Source: Xanthomonas sp. Leaf131 (GTDB taxonomy: Bacteria > Pseudomonadota > Gammaproteobacteria > Xanthomonadales > Xanthomonadaceae). Taken from it: 64,000 bases of DNA. The position numbers and the translations under genes are program-made. The first letter of the stretch is position 1; every line of letters begins with the position of its first letter. Location of the stretch: positions 175,255 through 239,254 of the forward strand of contig NZ_LMOG01000018.1 in assembly GCF_001423495.1 (NCBI RefSeq), given 5' to 3'. Shown here piece by piece: positions 18,311 to 27,099 of the stretch. The notes beneath the pieces were generated by a model that worked only from the letters and a program-made list of their open reading frames with translations, did no database searches and had not been told where the DNA came from.

Positions 18311-19155
18311 TGCGCGCCTCTCGCAGCGGACGCGTGCTCGGGGGCAGCGTACTCGCGCTGGGTTTCGGTTTTTTGTATCTGCCGATCCTGTTGCTGATGG
18401 TGTACTCGTTCAATGCCTCGCGCCTGGCCACCGTGTGGGGCGGTTTTTCCACGCGCTGGTATGGCGAATTGTTGCGCGACCGCCAGTTGCTGGACGCGGC
18501 CTGGGTCAGTCTGGAAGTCGCATTCTGGACCGCGTGCGCATCGACGGTGCTGGGCACCATGGCGGCCATGGCGATGGTGCGCATGCGGCGTTTTCCCGGC
18601 AAGACCCTGTTCGGTGCGTTGATTACCGCGCCATTGGTGATGCCGGAAGTGATCATCGGCTTGTCGATCTTGCTGTTGCTTGTGTCGATGGGCGGGGTGC
18701 TCGGCATCGCACCGCGCGGCGCGGTCGCCATCTGGGTGGCGCATGTCACCTTCACCGTTTCGTTCGTCACCGTGGTGATTTCCTCGCGGCTGCAGGAACT
18801 GGATCGCTCACTGGAAGAGGCGGCGATGGATCTCGGTGCGACACCGCTGAAAGTGTTCTTCCTGATCACCTTGCCGATCATCGCCCCCGCATTGGCCTCG
18901 GGCTGGCTGCTCGCCTTCACGCTATCGCTGGACGATGTGGTGATCGCCAGTTTTCTGGCCGGGCCCAATTCCACCACGCTGCCGATCAAGGTATTCGCCT
19001 CGGTGCGGCTGGGCATCAGCCCCAAGATCAATGCGCTCGCGACGGTGATGGTGCTGGCGGTCTCGGTCGCCGCGGTGATCGGTTGGTGGCTGCTGGCACG
19101 CAGCGAAAAACGCCGCCAGCGCGATGCACAATTGGCTTTGCAATCCGCTCTCTGA
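18307..19155 (+). CDS. potI: Polyamine ABC transporter permease (PotI/PotC type)
   Basis: The 282-residue inner-membrane permease has about six transmembrane segments. LGFGFLYLPILLLMVYSFN lies at the N-terminus, and the EAA loop EEAAMDLGATPLKVFFLITL is in the last third; this is the second half of the PotH-PotI channel. The ATG overlaps the potH stop by four bases. It ends the importer operon. Confidence 0.92.
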   Translation: MMRASRSGRVLGGSVLALGFGFLYLPILLLMVYSFNASRLATVWGGFSTRWYGELLRDRQLLDAAWVSLEVAFWTACASTVLGTMAAMAMVRMRRFPGKTLFGALITAPLVMPEVIIGLSILLLLVSMGGVLGIAPRGAVAIWVAHVTFTVSFVTVVISSRLQELDRSLEEAAMDLGATPLKVFFLITLPIIAPALASGWLLAFTLSLDDVVIASFLAGPNSTTLPIKVFASVRLGISPKINALATVMVLAVSVAAVIGWWLLARSEKRRQRDAQLALQSAL

Positions 19156-19300
19156 GCGCGTGCCGGTATTGGAGCGCGAGCGGGCAGTGGTCAGATATGC
19201 GCGGACGACGCGCTCATCACTGCATTGCACGCGTAGTACATGCAGTTTGCAGGCGCCTGCCTCGTGCTTTGATGTTGCGCAGTCGTCTGATTAGCTGCAT

Positions 19301-19720
19301 TTACTTTGCCGGAGGCGTATAGCCGCTATCCCATGGCTGTGGTTTGGTCAAAAAGCATTGATATTCGGCGCTGATCTCGTAACCCTGCTGCTCGGTTCTG
19401 GGCTGTTCGGCGGGGCGGTCCTTGCTCTTGGTTTTGACGTCGCCCTCGTCGTTCTTGCGTTCCTGTTTGCTCGGATAGATCGTGACCATGTTCGGCGAGG
19501 AACTGGCGGTCACGAACTGGCGGATGGCAGTGTCCGAGCAGGCCCGCAGTGCCTCCTCCTCGCATGGCTGGGCAGGGTTGGGCAGGTTGTTGGTGCAAGT
19601 CACGGTCACGAATCCGTTCGCGCTGGGGCGTGGCCCGCGCATCACGTCCTGGATGAACGCGCAACCGGGCAGGGATGCGCTTACGACGATCGCCAACGCA
19701 GTGCAAAAGAACAAGCGCAT
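19301..19720 (-). CDS. Putative lipoprotein, unknown function
   Basis: The product is about 139 residues with leader MRLFFCTALAIVVSASLPGC, a good lipobox (LPGC). The mature part has pairs of cysteines (TVTCTNN, AQPCEEEALRACSD, EYQCFL) and a charged central stretch (KQERKNDEGDVKTKSKDRP). I do not recognise a family. The ATG at 19720 has GGAAG about nine bases upstream. It sits alone on the minus strand between potI and the succinate-semialdehyde dehydrogenase gene, and its role in polyamine use is not indicated. Confidence 0.7.
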   Translation of the reverse strand: MRLFFCTALAIVVSASLPGCAFIQDVMRGPRPSANGFVTVTCTNNLPNPAQPCEEEALRACSDTAIRQFVTASSSPNMVTIYPSKQERKNDEGDVKTKSKDRPAEQPRTEQQGYEISAEYQCFLTKPQPWDSGYTPPAK

Positions 19721-20002
19721 CAAGGTTCTTCCGTGAGTGATCGATTCTGATCAGAGCCGGAATGCTAGAGCATTTTTGGCCCTGTCATGCCATTGCGCAA
19801 AGTGAAGTTGGGCCACTGGCGACAGTCTGTTTCGGGCACGTGCCTCAAGGCGGACATGTAGGTGGTCGCAAGCGCCATGTGATCGCGCTGCGGCATTCCG
19901 TCGCGGTGCCGGCAAACACAGCGTTGCAGCGATTTCAGATGGTTGTGACGCGGCTGCAACTTCCCGGCGACTAGCATGGCCGCCTTGCTACAGGAGACCG
20001 TC

Positions 20003-21367
20003 ATGTCCTACGACACCGTCAACCCGGCCAATGGCCAGGTCGAGCACACCCAGCAAACCCTGGATGCCGCCGCCATCGAGGCGCGTCTGGCTGCTGCCGC
20101 CAACGCGTTCCCAACGTGGGCGGCGTTACCGCTGGCCGAGCGTGGCGCATTGCTGCGCCGCGTCGGTGAAGAGCTGAGCAAACGGCGCGACGATCTGCAG
20201 CGCATCATGACTGCCGAGATGGGCAAGTTGCGCCATGAAGCGCTGGCCGAGGTCGACAAGTGCGCGCAGGGTTGCGCGTATTACGCCGACCACGCGGCCG
20301 AGTATCTGGCACCGCGCGACATCCCCACCGAAGCGCAATCCAGCTACGTACGTTACGAGCCGTTGGGCTGCGTCTTTGCGGTGATGCCATGGAATTTCCC
20401 GTTGTGGCAGGCGTTTCGCTTTCTCGCACCGGGCCTGATGGCCGGCAACGTCGCGTTGCTCAAGCACGCCAGCAATGTGCCGCGCTGCGCCGATGCGATG
20501 AAAGAAGTGCTCGATGCCGCCGGCATTCCGCCCGGCGTGTTCGACGTACTGCATATCGACAACGATCAGGCGGCCGATGTACTGCGCGACGATCGTATCG
20601 CGGCAGTCACGCTCACCGGCAGCGAGCGTGCAGGCCGCTCGCTGGCCGCAAACGCGGGCGATCAGTTGAAGAAGTGCGTGATGGAGCTCGGCGGCAGCGA
20701 TGCCTTCGTGGTGCTGGAGGACGCCGATCTGGAGCACACCGTTACGTCTGCGGTGCAGTCGCGTTTCGACAACAGTGGGCAGACCTGCATCGCCGCCAAG
20801 CGCTTCATCGTGGTGGACGCGATCGCCGATCAGTTCATCGAACGCTTCGTCGCGGCCGCCTCCAGGCGCGTGCTCGGCGACCCACAGCAGGAAGCCACCA
20901 CGCTCGCACCGATGGCCCGCGCCGACCTGCGCGACGAATTGCACAAGCAGGTGCAAGCCAGCGTGGAAAAGGGCGCGAAGGTATTACTCGGTGGTGAGCC
21001 GGTTCCGAGTTCGCACGCCGGCTATCCAGCCACCATCCTCGATCACGTGGCCCCCGGCATGCCGGCATACGACGAAGAATTCTTCGGCCCGGTCGCCTCG
21101 GTAATCCGCGTGGCCGATGAAGCAGAAGCCGTGCGCGTGGCCAACGACACCACGTTCGGTCTGGGCGGCAGCGTGTGGACGGCCGATGCCAAGCGCGGCG
21201 AGCGCGTGGCGCAGCAGTTGCAATGCGGCGCGGCCTTCGTCAATTCGGTGGTCAAGAGCGATGTGCGCTTGCCATTCGGCGGCATCAAGCGCTCCGGCTT
21301 CGGCCGCGAGCTGGCCGAGCATGGCATTCATGAGTTCATGAATATCAAGACGATCTATGTGGCCTAA
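20003..21367 (+). CDS. sad: NAD(P)-dependent succinate-semialdehyde dehydrogenase (Sad type)
   Basis: The aldehyde dehydrogenase of about 454 residues has the catalytic Cys262 in [12 protein letters not shown] and the general base Glu228 in [10 protein letters not shown]. The cofactor region shows [10 protein letters not shown]. Length and sequence resemble E. coli Sad (YneI). It would oxidise succinate semialdehyde to succinate, the last step of the GABA branch of putrescine degradation, and could also accept gamma-glutamyl-aminobutyraldehyde since no separate PuuC gene is seen here. ATG at 20003 follows CAGGAG. Confidence 0.85.
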   Translation: MSYDTVNPANGQVEHTQQTLDAAAIEARLAAAANAFPTWAALPLAERGALLRRVGEELSKRRDDLQRIMTAEMGKLRHEALAEVDKCAQGCAYYADHAAEYLAPRDIPTEAQSSYVRYEPLGCVFAVMPWNFPLWQAFRFLAPGLMAGNVALLKHASNVPRCADAMKEVLDAAGIPPGVFDVLHIDNDQAADVLRDDRIAAVTLTGSERAGRSLAANAGDQLKKCVMELGGSDAFVVLEDADLEHTVTSAVQSRFDNSGQTCIAAKRFIVVDAIADQFIERFVAAASRRVLGDPQQEATTLAPMARADLRDELHKQVQASVEKGAKVLLGGEPVPSSHAGYPATILDHVAPGMPAYDEEFFGPVASVIRVADEAEAVRVANDTTFGLGGSVWTADAKRGERVAQQLQCGAAFVNSVVKSDVRLPFGGIKRSGFGRELAEHGIHEFMNIKTIYVA

Positions 21368-21417
21368 CGGCGGGGATGAGTGATTCGGGATTGGGGATTC
21401 GCAGAAAGCGAGGCGCC

Positions 21418-21469
21418 TCCCTTCTCCCGCCGGGAGAAGGTGCCCCGCAGGGGCGGATGAGGGTACGGG
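21418..21469 (+). repeat. Short REP-like hairpin repeat, second copy
   Basis: CTTCTCCC-GC-CGGGAGAAG stem is followed by GTGCCCCGCAGGGGCGGATG and AGGGTACGG, matching 8648-8697. It lies 50 bases after the dehydrogenase stop. Downstream, CCGAATCCCC and TCCCGATTCCC near 21616-21639 are further low-complexity intergenic runs. Confidence 0.75.
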
Positions 21470-21641
21470 TTGCACGCGATAATTGAAACTAACGCCCGAC
21501 TTAAAGCAAGCAAATGCAAGCTTCCGCGCCTAGGTCCGGGGTTACTTTCAGAAATATCCAGCAACTCAGCGCCGAAGCGAACAATCAGCAGTCAGACAAC
21601 CCGCTCTACCCATTCCCGAATCCCCATTCCCGATTCCCAGC

Positions 21642-22643
21642 TCACAGCCACCGCGCGCGCTTGAACAGGCGATACAGCACCAGGCACGAGCCCACCACAC
21701 CGGCCACCAGCAACGGATACGCGTAGCGCTTGTCCAATTCGGGCATGTGAGTGAAATTCATGCCGTACCAGCTGGTGATCAGGGTAGGGGCGGCCAGCAA
21801 TGCGGCCCATGCGCCTAAGCGTTTGACGGTTTCGCCCTGGGCCAAAGTCACCATCGACAGGTTGACGCTCAGCGCAGTGCCCAGCATTTCGCGCAAGGTG
21901 TCGATGGCGTCGTTGATGCGCACGGCGTGATCGAGCACGTCGCGCAGGTAGATGCCGACTTCGTCGTGGATCAGCGAGCCGGGGTTGCGCTTGAGGTGCG
22001 AGAGCACGTCCTGCAGCGGCGCCACCACCAGCCGCATCTTGTTGAGTTCGCGCTTGAGTTCGTACAGGCGCACCACAGTCTCGCGCTTGTAGTTGTCGGC
22101 GAAGATGTCCTTTTCCAGGCCTTCCAGCGTGTCGCGGAACTCGTCCATGATCGGCAGATAGTTATCGACCACGAAGTCCAGCACGCCGTACAGGCAGAAC
22201 GAAGCGCCCATGCGCAACATCTCTGGTTCGCGTTCGACCCGGTGCCGCACCGGCGTGTACGACAGCGATGCACCATGCCGTACGGTCAACAAGAAGCGTG
22301 CGCCTAAAAACGCGTGCGTCTCGCCGTAGCGGATGCGTTCGTTGACCAGTTGCGCAGTGTTGACCACCACAAACAACGAGTTGCCGTAGCTCTCGGCCTT
22401 GGGCCGTTGGTGCGCCTTGAGCGCATCCTCGATGGCCAGATCGTGCAGGCCGAACTCGTCCTGCAGCTTGTGCAGCACCGATTCCTGCGGCTCGTAGAGG
22501 CCGACCCAGACAAAGCCATCCGGGCGCTGCAGCACGTCGCTGATCTGCTCCAGGCTGATGTCGTGGCGTTCGGCATCGCCGTCGTAATAGGCGCAGGTGA
22601 TGACGCAGGACGGGTTGTCCGGATGGCGGCCGTGGTGGTTCAT
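21642..22643 (-). CDS. corA: CorA-family magnesium/cobalt transporter
   Basis: The 333-residue protein has a long cytoplasmic alpha/beta N-terminal domain and two C-terminal membrane segments. The family signature GMN is present in SWYGMNFTHMPELDKRYAYP near residue 300. It forms a pentameric Mg2+ channel in the inner membrane. It is the last gene of a minus-strand run, 14 bases after the DUF4105 gene, close to corC, so two divalent-metal proteins are co-encoded. Confidence 0.93.
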   Translation of the reverse strand: MNHHGRHPDNPSCVITCAYYDGDAERHDISLEQISDVLQRPDGFVWVGLYEPQESVLHKLQDEFGLHDLAIEDALKAHQRPKAESYGNSLFVVVNTAQLVNERIRYGETHAFLGARFLLTVRHGASLSYTPVRHRVEREPEMLRMGASFCLYGVLDFVVDNYLPIMDEFRDTLEGLEKDIFADNYKRETVVRLYELKRELNKMRLVVAPLQDVLSHLKRNPGSLIHDEVGIYLRDVLDHAVRINDAIDTLREMLGTALSVNLSMVTLAQGETVKRLGAWAALLAAPTLITSWYGMNFTHMPELDKRYAYPLLVAGVVGSCLVLYRLFKRARWL

Positions 22644-22657
22644 GGGCGCATCCTGGA

Positions 22658-23917
22658 TCAGCGCGTGCGAACGGACAAGTCACGCCGCCGCAAGGCGATC
22701 GCAAGCGCGGCATGAATCGGCAACAGCAGCAGCACCCATTGCAGGTTGTCTTGCGCCTGGAACGACAGCCAATGAATCAGCAAGGCCAACAATGCCGCGG
22801 TGGCAACCACCCAGCGCAGCACGTCGAACCAGCGTCCGGGCTGGCGCCTACGCAGCAACGCGATGCCACCGATCAGCAACAGCGCGCACAGCGGGTTGAC
22901 CAGCAACAGGTTGCGGTTGGCCCAGGCCGATTGATGCGCGGTGAAGCCCCACAGATACACCAGCAGACCGCCGCCGATCGCGCACAGTAGCCAGTACGGC
23001 AGCGCAAGCGCGGCCAACAGCCGCTGCCTGCGACCGAGCGCCAGTACGCCGGCAGCGACGATCAGACCCGTCAGCAGCCATGGCCACCAATGCCGTTGTT
23101 GTTCGTCCGGCTCCGGTGCAATGCGATGCGGCAGCAAGACCTGGGTAGATTGCACCAACGGGCGGCTGGCGCTGTTGTGCACCTGGGTCAGGCTGTCGGC
23201 CAGGCGCATCGGCACGAAGGCTTCTTCCCAGCGCGACAACGGGCGATCTGCGTACGGCCCCAGGCCCAGGTCGAAGCCCAGCCACATCCACGGGGCAGGG
23301 GAGGCCAGGCGCACCGCTTCGCTGCGGAAGGTGTTGCCGCGCGAGCGACCGGCCAGCTGCGATTTCAGCGCGCCGCCCATCGCTCTATCCAGCGTGTCGC
23401 GGACCATCGTGGCGCAGTTGGCCACGAAATAATCGTAGTGATAACGCGCGTTCTCGGGCTGGCTGCGCACGGCCAGCCCGTCGGCCAGTGCGCGCGCCTG
23501 TTCGGGCGGCAGATCCAGCCACTGGATGCTGACCCCGCGGCCGATGGCGCGGTACTGCTGCAGGTCTTCTTCCAGCGGCAGCGCCACCAGGTAATACATC
23601 ATCTCGCCGCGGGTAAAACGCGGCACGAAGTCCGGCTCGCTCGGGTCGAAAAAGCCGAAGTTGTACGAAGTGGCCTGCTGCGTGACCGGGTCGACCACCA
23701 CGATGGCATCGTGACCGAAGCGCTCGAAGAACACTTCGCCGGGCTGCATGGTGACCACGCCAACGCGCGGTGCCGGCCCGCTCGTTTCGACGGGCGTCTG
23801 AGCGACTGCCACCGGTGCAATCAACAACGTCAACAACAAGAGGGCCCAGCACGCAGCCCAGCGCCGAACGCTGCAGCGCCTGAACGCTGCAGCAGGAATG
23901 CAAGGCGACGGGTTCAA
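22658..23917 (-). CDS. DUF4105 (Lnb-like N-terminal) membrane protein
   Basis: The 419-residue protein has a signal/anchor (about 18-40), a periplasmic DUF4105 domain (about 50-270) with conserved FERFGHDAIVVVD, YNFGFFDP and the Cys motif FVANCATMVRDTLD, and about five hydrophobic segments in the last 130 residues. DUF4105 proteins are periplasmic, cysteine-containing domains of unclear enzymatic role. The start overlaps the corC stop by four bases, so it is in one operon with corC and corA. Confidence 0.85.
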   Translation of the reverse strand: MNPSPCIPAAAFRRCSVRRWAACWALLLLTLLIAPVAVAQTPVETSGPAPRVGVVTMQPGEVFFERFGHDAIVVVDPVTQQATSYNFGFFDPSEPDFVPRFTRGEMMYYLVALPLEEDLQQYRAIGRGVSIQWLDLPPEQARALADGLAVRSQPENARYHYDYFVANCATMVRDTLDRAMGGALKSQLAGRSRGNTFRSEAVRLASPAPWMWLGFDLGLGPYADRPLSRWEEAFVPMRLADSLTQVHNSASRPLVQSTQVLLPHRIAPEPDEQQRHWWPWLLTGLIVAAGVLALGRRQRLLAALALPYWLLCAIGGGLLVYLWGFTAHQSAWANRNLLLVNPLCALLLIGGIALLRRRQPGRWFDVLRWVVATAALLALLIHWLSFQAQDNLQWVLLLLPIHAALAIALRRRDLSVRTR

Positions 23918-24792
23918 GCGTCGTCCTGCGGGTCGGGCGGCAACATGGTGACGTGGAATGCGTGCACGCGCCGCGCATCGGCCTTGGCCACACGGAATGC
24001 AAAGCGCCCCAGGGTCAGCTCTTCGCCGGTTTCCGGCAGATGCCCGATCGCATCGGTGACCAGGCCACCGACGGTGTCGTACTCGTCGTCGGGGAAGTCG
24101 GCGCCAAAGCGTTCGTTGAAGTCTTCGATCGGCGTCAACGCATCGACCACGTAACGGCCGTCTGCCTGGATCGCGATCAGCGAATTCTCTTCTTCGGCAT
24201 CGTCGTGCTCGTCGTCGATCTGTCCGACGATCTGCTCCAGCACGTCTTCGATGGTGACCAGCCCGGCGACGCCGCCGTACTCGTCCACCACGATCGCCAT
24301 GTGGTTGCGCGACAGGCGGAATTCCTTGAGCAGCACGTTGAGCTTCTTCGACTCCGGGATCAGCACCGCCGGGCGCAGCAGCTCGCGTACGTTGCCAGGG
24401 CCGTTGTCGGCGACCACGCCGCGCAACAAATCCTTGGCCAGCAGGATGCCGAGCACTTCGTCCTTGTTCTCGCCGTGCACCGGGAAGCGCGAATGGCCGG
24501 ACTCGACCACCTGCTGCATCAGGTCGAGAAAGCGCGCCTCCACCGGGAGCGAGACCATTTGCGAACGCGAAATCATCACGTCGCCCACGGTGAGCTCGGA
24601 CACGGAGATCGCGCCTTCCATCATGCGTAAGGTGTCTGCGGCGATGAGACCGTCTTGCTCGGCGGTCCGCAGCAGCGCGACCAGTTCGTCGCGGGTGTGG
24701 GGTTCGCCAGAGAAGGCAGCGCTCAGGCGCTCAAGCCAGCTACGGCGTTTTTCGGGTGTTTCTTGGGATTGGCTACTGTCGTCTTCGGACAT
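23914..24792 (-). CDS. corC: CorC/YbeX family CBS-domain protein
   Basis: The protein of about 292 residues has two CBS domains (about 60-190) with TVGDVMISRSQMVSLP and YGGVAGLVTIEDVLEQIVG, and a C-terminal CorC_HlyC domain (about 205-285). There is no N-terminal membrane domain, as in E. coli CorC/YbeX, which is linked to Mg2+/Co2+ efflux and ribosome function. The ATG at 24792 (MSEDDSSQ) is favoured over a GTG 18 bases upstream. It lies in the conserved miaB-phoH-ybeY-corC neighbourhood. Confidence 0.92.
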   Translation of the reverse strand: MSEDDSSQSQETPEKRRSWLERLSAAFSGEPHTRDELVALLRTAEQDGLIAADTLRMMEGAISVSELTVGDVMISRSQMVSLPVEARFLDLMQQVVESGHSRFPVHGENKDEVLGILLAKDLLRGVVADNGPGNVRELLRPAVLIPESKKLNVLLKEFRLSRNHMAIVVDEYGGVAGLVTIEDVLEQIVGQIDDEHDDAEEENSLIAIQADGRYVVDALTPIEDFNERFGADFPDDEYDTVGGLVTDAIGHLPETGEELTLGRFAFRVAKADARRVHAFHVTMLPPDPQDDA

Positions 24793-24888
24793 CGTGACGG
24801 GGGACGGCACCCGGCAAACCAGGCGATAGACACCAGTCTAACAGGAAGCCGCCAAGGCGCTGTGGACAGGGCGCAGGGGCGCCCGCTG

Positions 24889-25407
24889 TCAGGGCAGATC
24901 CAGGCTGTAGCCGCAGCCGACCACGGTCTTGCCGGGGTGGGATTTCACGTTGGAGACGCTGAGCACCACCGATTCGATCATCGCCTCGCCGGTCTTGGGG
25001 TTGGTGGTGTCTTCGCTGACCAGCTCGCGGCCATACATGATCTTGTCGGCGTTATCCACACCCAGTTCCAGGTTCAACTGCTTGGCCAGCGGACGCGGGT
25101 CGGGCAGGTCCAGCAGCGCCATGATGCTGGCGCCGGAAAACGCGATATGGGTGGTGCTGTGGCCGAACACGCTGATCGGCGTGTTGAGGGTGTACTCGGT
25201 CATGAACAGGTTGGCCTGCTCCAGCGGCGTCCAGCCCAGCGCGACCGCCTTGAGCGGGTCGGCCAGTACCGGCGCCAGCGCGCTGAAGTCGCCGATGCGC
25301 TGGCGGCATTCGATCAAGGCCGGCAGGTCCGGACGTACCGGCGCGGCCTGGGCCCAGGCGGTGGAGGAGGTCAGCAACAGCAAAACAGCTGCGACGCCGG
25401 CACGCAT
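24889..25407 (-). CDS. Secreted protein of unknown function between ybeY and corC
   Basis: The product is about 172 residues with a clear signal peptide ([21 protein letters not shown], cleavage after AWA). The mature part has two cysteines (IECRQ and VVGCGYSL, the latter near the C-terminus) and no motif I recognise. The ATG overlaps the ybeY stop by one base (TGATG), so it is translationally coupled to ybeY. It interrupts the otherwise conserved ybeY-corC pair. Confidence 0.75.
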   Translation of the reverse strand: MRAGVAAVLLLLTSSTAWAQAAPVRPDLPALIECRQRIGDFSALAPVLADPLKAVALGWTPLEQANLFMTEYTLNTPISVFGHSTTHIAFSGASIMALLDLPDPRPLAKQLNLELGVDNADKIMYGRELVSEDTTNPKTGEAMIESVVLSVSNVKSHPGKTVVGCGYSLDLP

Positions 25408-25892
25408 CAAAGTTCCCCCGCGTACGGGTCGTCGATGCCCAGATCGGCCAGGATCTCGCGCTCGAGCTGCTCCATCGCATCGGCTTCCTTGTCGTCTTCG
25501 TGATCCCAACCGAGCAAATGCAGCGTGCCGTGCACGGTCAGATGCGCGTAATGCGAGGCCAGCGATTTGCCCTGTTCGGCCGCCTCGCGCGCCACCACCG
25601 GCGCGCAGATCACCAGGTCGCCCAGCAACGGCATCTTGACGCCCTTGGGCAAGCCTTCGGGCAACTCGGCCGGAAAACTCAGCACATTGGTGGCGTAATC
25701 CTTGCCGCGGTAATGGTGGTTGAGCGAGCAGCCTTCCTTCTCATCGACAATGCGCACCGCCAGATCGGCCTCGCGGATGCGTCCCTTCAGCGCGGCCGCC
25801 ACCCACTTGCGAAAACTCACCGCCGACGGCAAACCGGCGCGCGGCAACGCGTAACTGACGGCAACGTCGAGACGGACAGGTCCACGGGTCAT
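25407..25892 (-). CDS. ybeY: rRNA maturation endoribonuclease YbeY
   Basis: The 161-residue UPF0054 metalloprotein has the zinc-binding motif [20 protein letters not shown] (HGxLHLxGWDH). It takes part in 16S rRNA 3'-end maturation and ribosome quality control. It lies downstream of phoH in the usual order. Length is normal for the family. Confidence 0.95.
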   Translation of the reverse strand: MTRGPVRLDVAVSYALPRAGLPSAVSFRKWVAAALKGRIREADLAVRIVDEKEGCSLNHHYRGKDYATNVLSFPAELPEGLPKGVKMPLLGDLVICAPVVAREAAEQGKSLASHYAHLTVHGTLHLLGWDHEDDKEADAMEQLEREILADLGIDDPYAGEL

Positions 25893-26080
25893 GGCGAGAG
25901 TTTCCTGGGCAAGAGTGATTCAGTGGAAGCAGGTGATTGGCTACCTCACCGCGGGCCCACCGGCTACGCCGTCACTCGCGCGAACGAGCGGGCCACGGCT
26001 GCAGCCACGATTGTAATCCGGGACATTCACGGTTGAAACGACGCCGGGTTGTGGCGGGCTGCGGGCACCGCGAACGACCT

Positions 26081-26101
26081 GCCTGCCGGTACAGGGCAGG
26101 C
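26081..26101 (-). terminator. Hairpin after phoH
   Basis: GCCTGCC and GGCAGGC form a 7-bp stem with a 7-base loop, 12 bases beyond the phoH stop on the minus strand. There is no T-run. It may mark the 3' end of a phoH transcript or a pause before ybeY. Confidence 0.3.
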
Positions 26102-26112
26102 ACGGTGGTGCA

Positions 26113-27099
26113 TCACTCCGTCTGGCCCTTGGCCGCGTCCTGTTGATCGCGCTTTTCATACGCAGTCACGATGCGCTGCACCAGCGGGTGGCGCACCACG
26201 TCGCGTGCTTCGAAAAAGGTGAAGCTGGCGCCTTCCACATCGCGTAGCACGTCGATCGCATCGCGCAGGCCGGATTTGACGTGTTTGGGCAGGTCGATCT
26301 GGGTCAGGTCGCCGGTGATCACCGCAGTGGAGCCGAAGCCCAGGCGGGTCAGGAACATTTTCATCTGCTCGATGGTGGTGTTCTGCGCTTCGTCGAGAAT
26401 CACGTAGGCATCGTTGAGGGTGCGGCCGCGCATATAGGCCAGCGGCGCGATCTCGATGACGTTGCGCTCCAGCAGCTTGACCACTTTTTCCACGCCCAGC
26501 ATTTCGTAGAGCGCGTCGTACAGCGGGCGCAGGTACGGGTCCACTTTCTGGCTCAGATCGCCGGGCAGAAAGCCCAGTTTTTCGCCGGCTTCCACCGCCG
26601 GGCGCACCAGAATCAAGCGTTGCACGCGCGATTCGTTCAAGGCTTCCACGGCGCAGGCGACCGCCAGGAAGGTCTTGCCGGTACCGGCCGGGCCGATGCC
26701 GAAGTTGATGTCATGAGTGGAGATCGCGTGCAGGTATTTGGCCTGGTTGGCACCGCGTCCACGCACGGTGCCGCGCTTGACCTTGATCGCCACATCCTGG
26801 GCTTCGTAGGAACGCTCGACCACATGTTCGACATTGGCGTCGTTCAAGCGCAGATGGATCGCGTGGTTGTCGAAAATGGTCGAGGCGGCCTCGTCGTACA
26901 AGGCAATCAGCAGCGTCTGCGCGGCAGTGATCGCCGGCTCCGGGCCCGTGATGCGGAAGATGTTGCCGCGGTTGGCGATCTCCACGCCGAGCTTGAGTTC
27001 GATCTGGCGCAGGTGCGCGTCGAACGGGCCGGCCAGGTTGGCCAGGCGCTCGGTATCGTCGGGTTCCAGGGTGAAGTCGCGGTGTGCAGGTGAGTTCAT
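26113..27099 (-). CDS. ybeZ: PhoH-family ATPase (YbeZ)
   Basis: The P-loop protein of about 328 residues has Walker A GPAGTGKTFLA and Walker B YVILDEAQNTT. An N-terminal KH-like region (LKLGVEIANRGNIFRITGPE) precedes the PhoH domain. PhoH-like proteins act with YbeY in RNA metabolism and have helicase/nuclease links in some bacteria. The ATG at 27099 (MNSPAHRDF) gives the family N-terminus; the open frame to 27354 has no coding character. Confidence 0.93.
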   Translation of the reverse strand: MNSPAHRDFTLEPDDTERLANLAGPFDAHLRQIELKLGVEIANRGNIFRITGPEPAITAAQTLLIALYDEAASTIFDNHAIHLRLNDANVEHVVERSYEAQDVAIKVKRGTVRGRGANQAKYLHAISTHDINFGIGPAGTGKTFLAVACAVEALNESRVQRLILVRPAVEAGEKLGFLPGDLSQKVDPYLRPLYDALYEMLGVEKVVKLLERNVIEIAPLAYMRGRTLNDAYVILDEAQNTTIEQMKMFLTRLGFGSTAVITGDLTQIDLPKHVKSGLRDAIDVLRDVEGASFTFFEARDVVRHPLVQRIVTAYEKRDQQDAAKGQTE

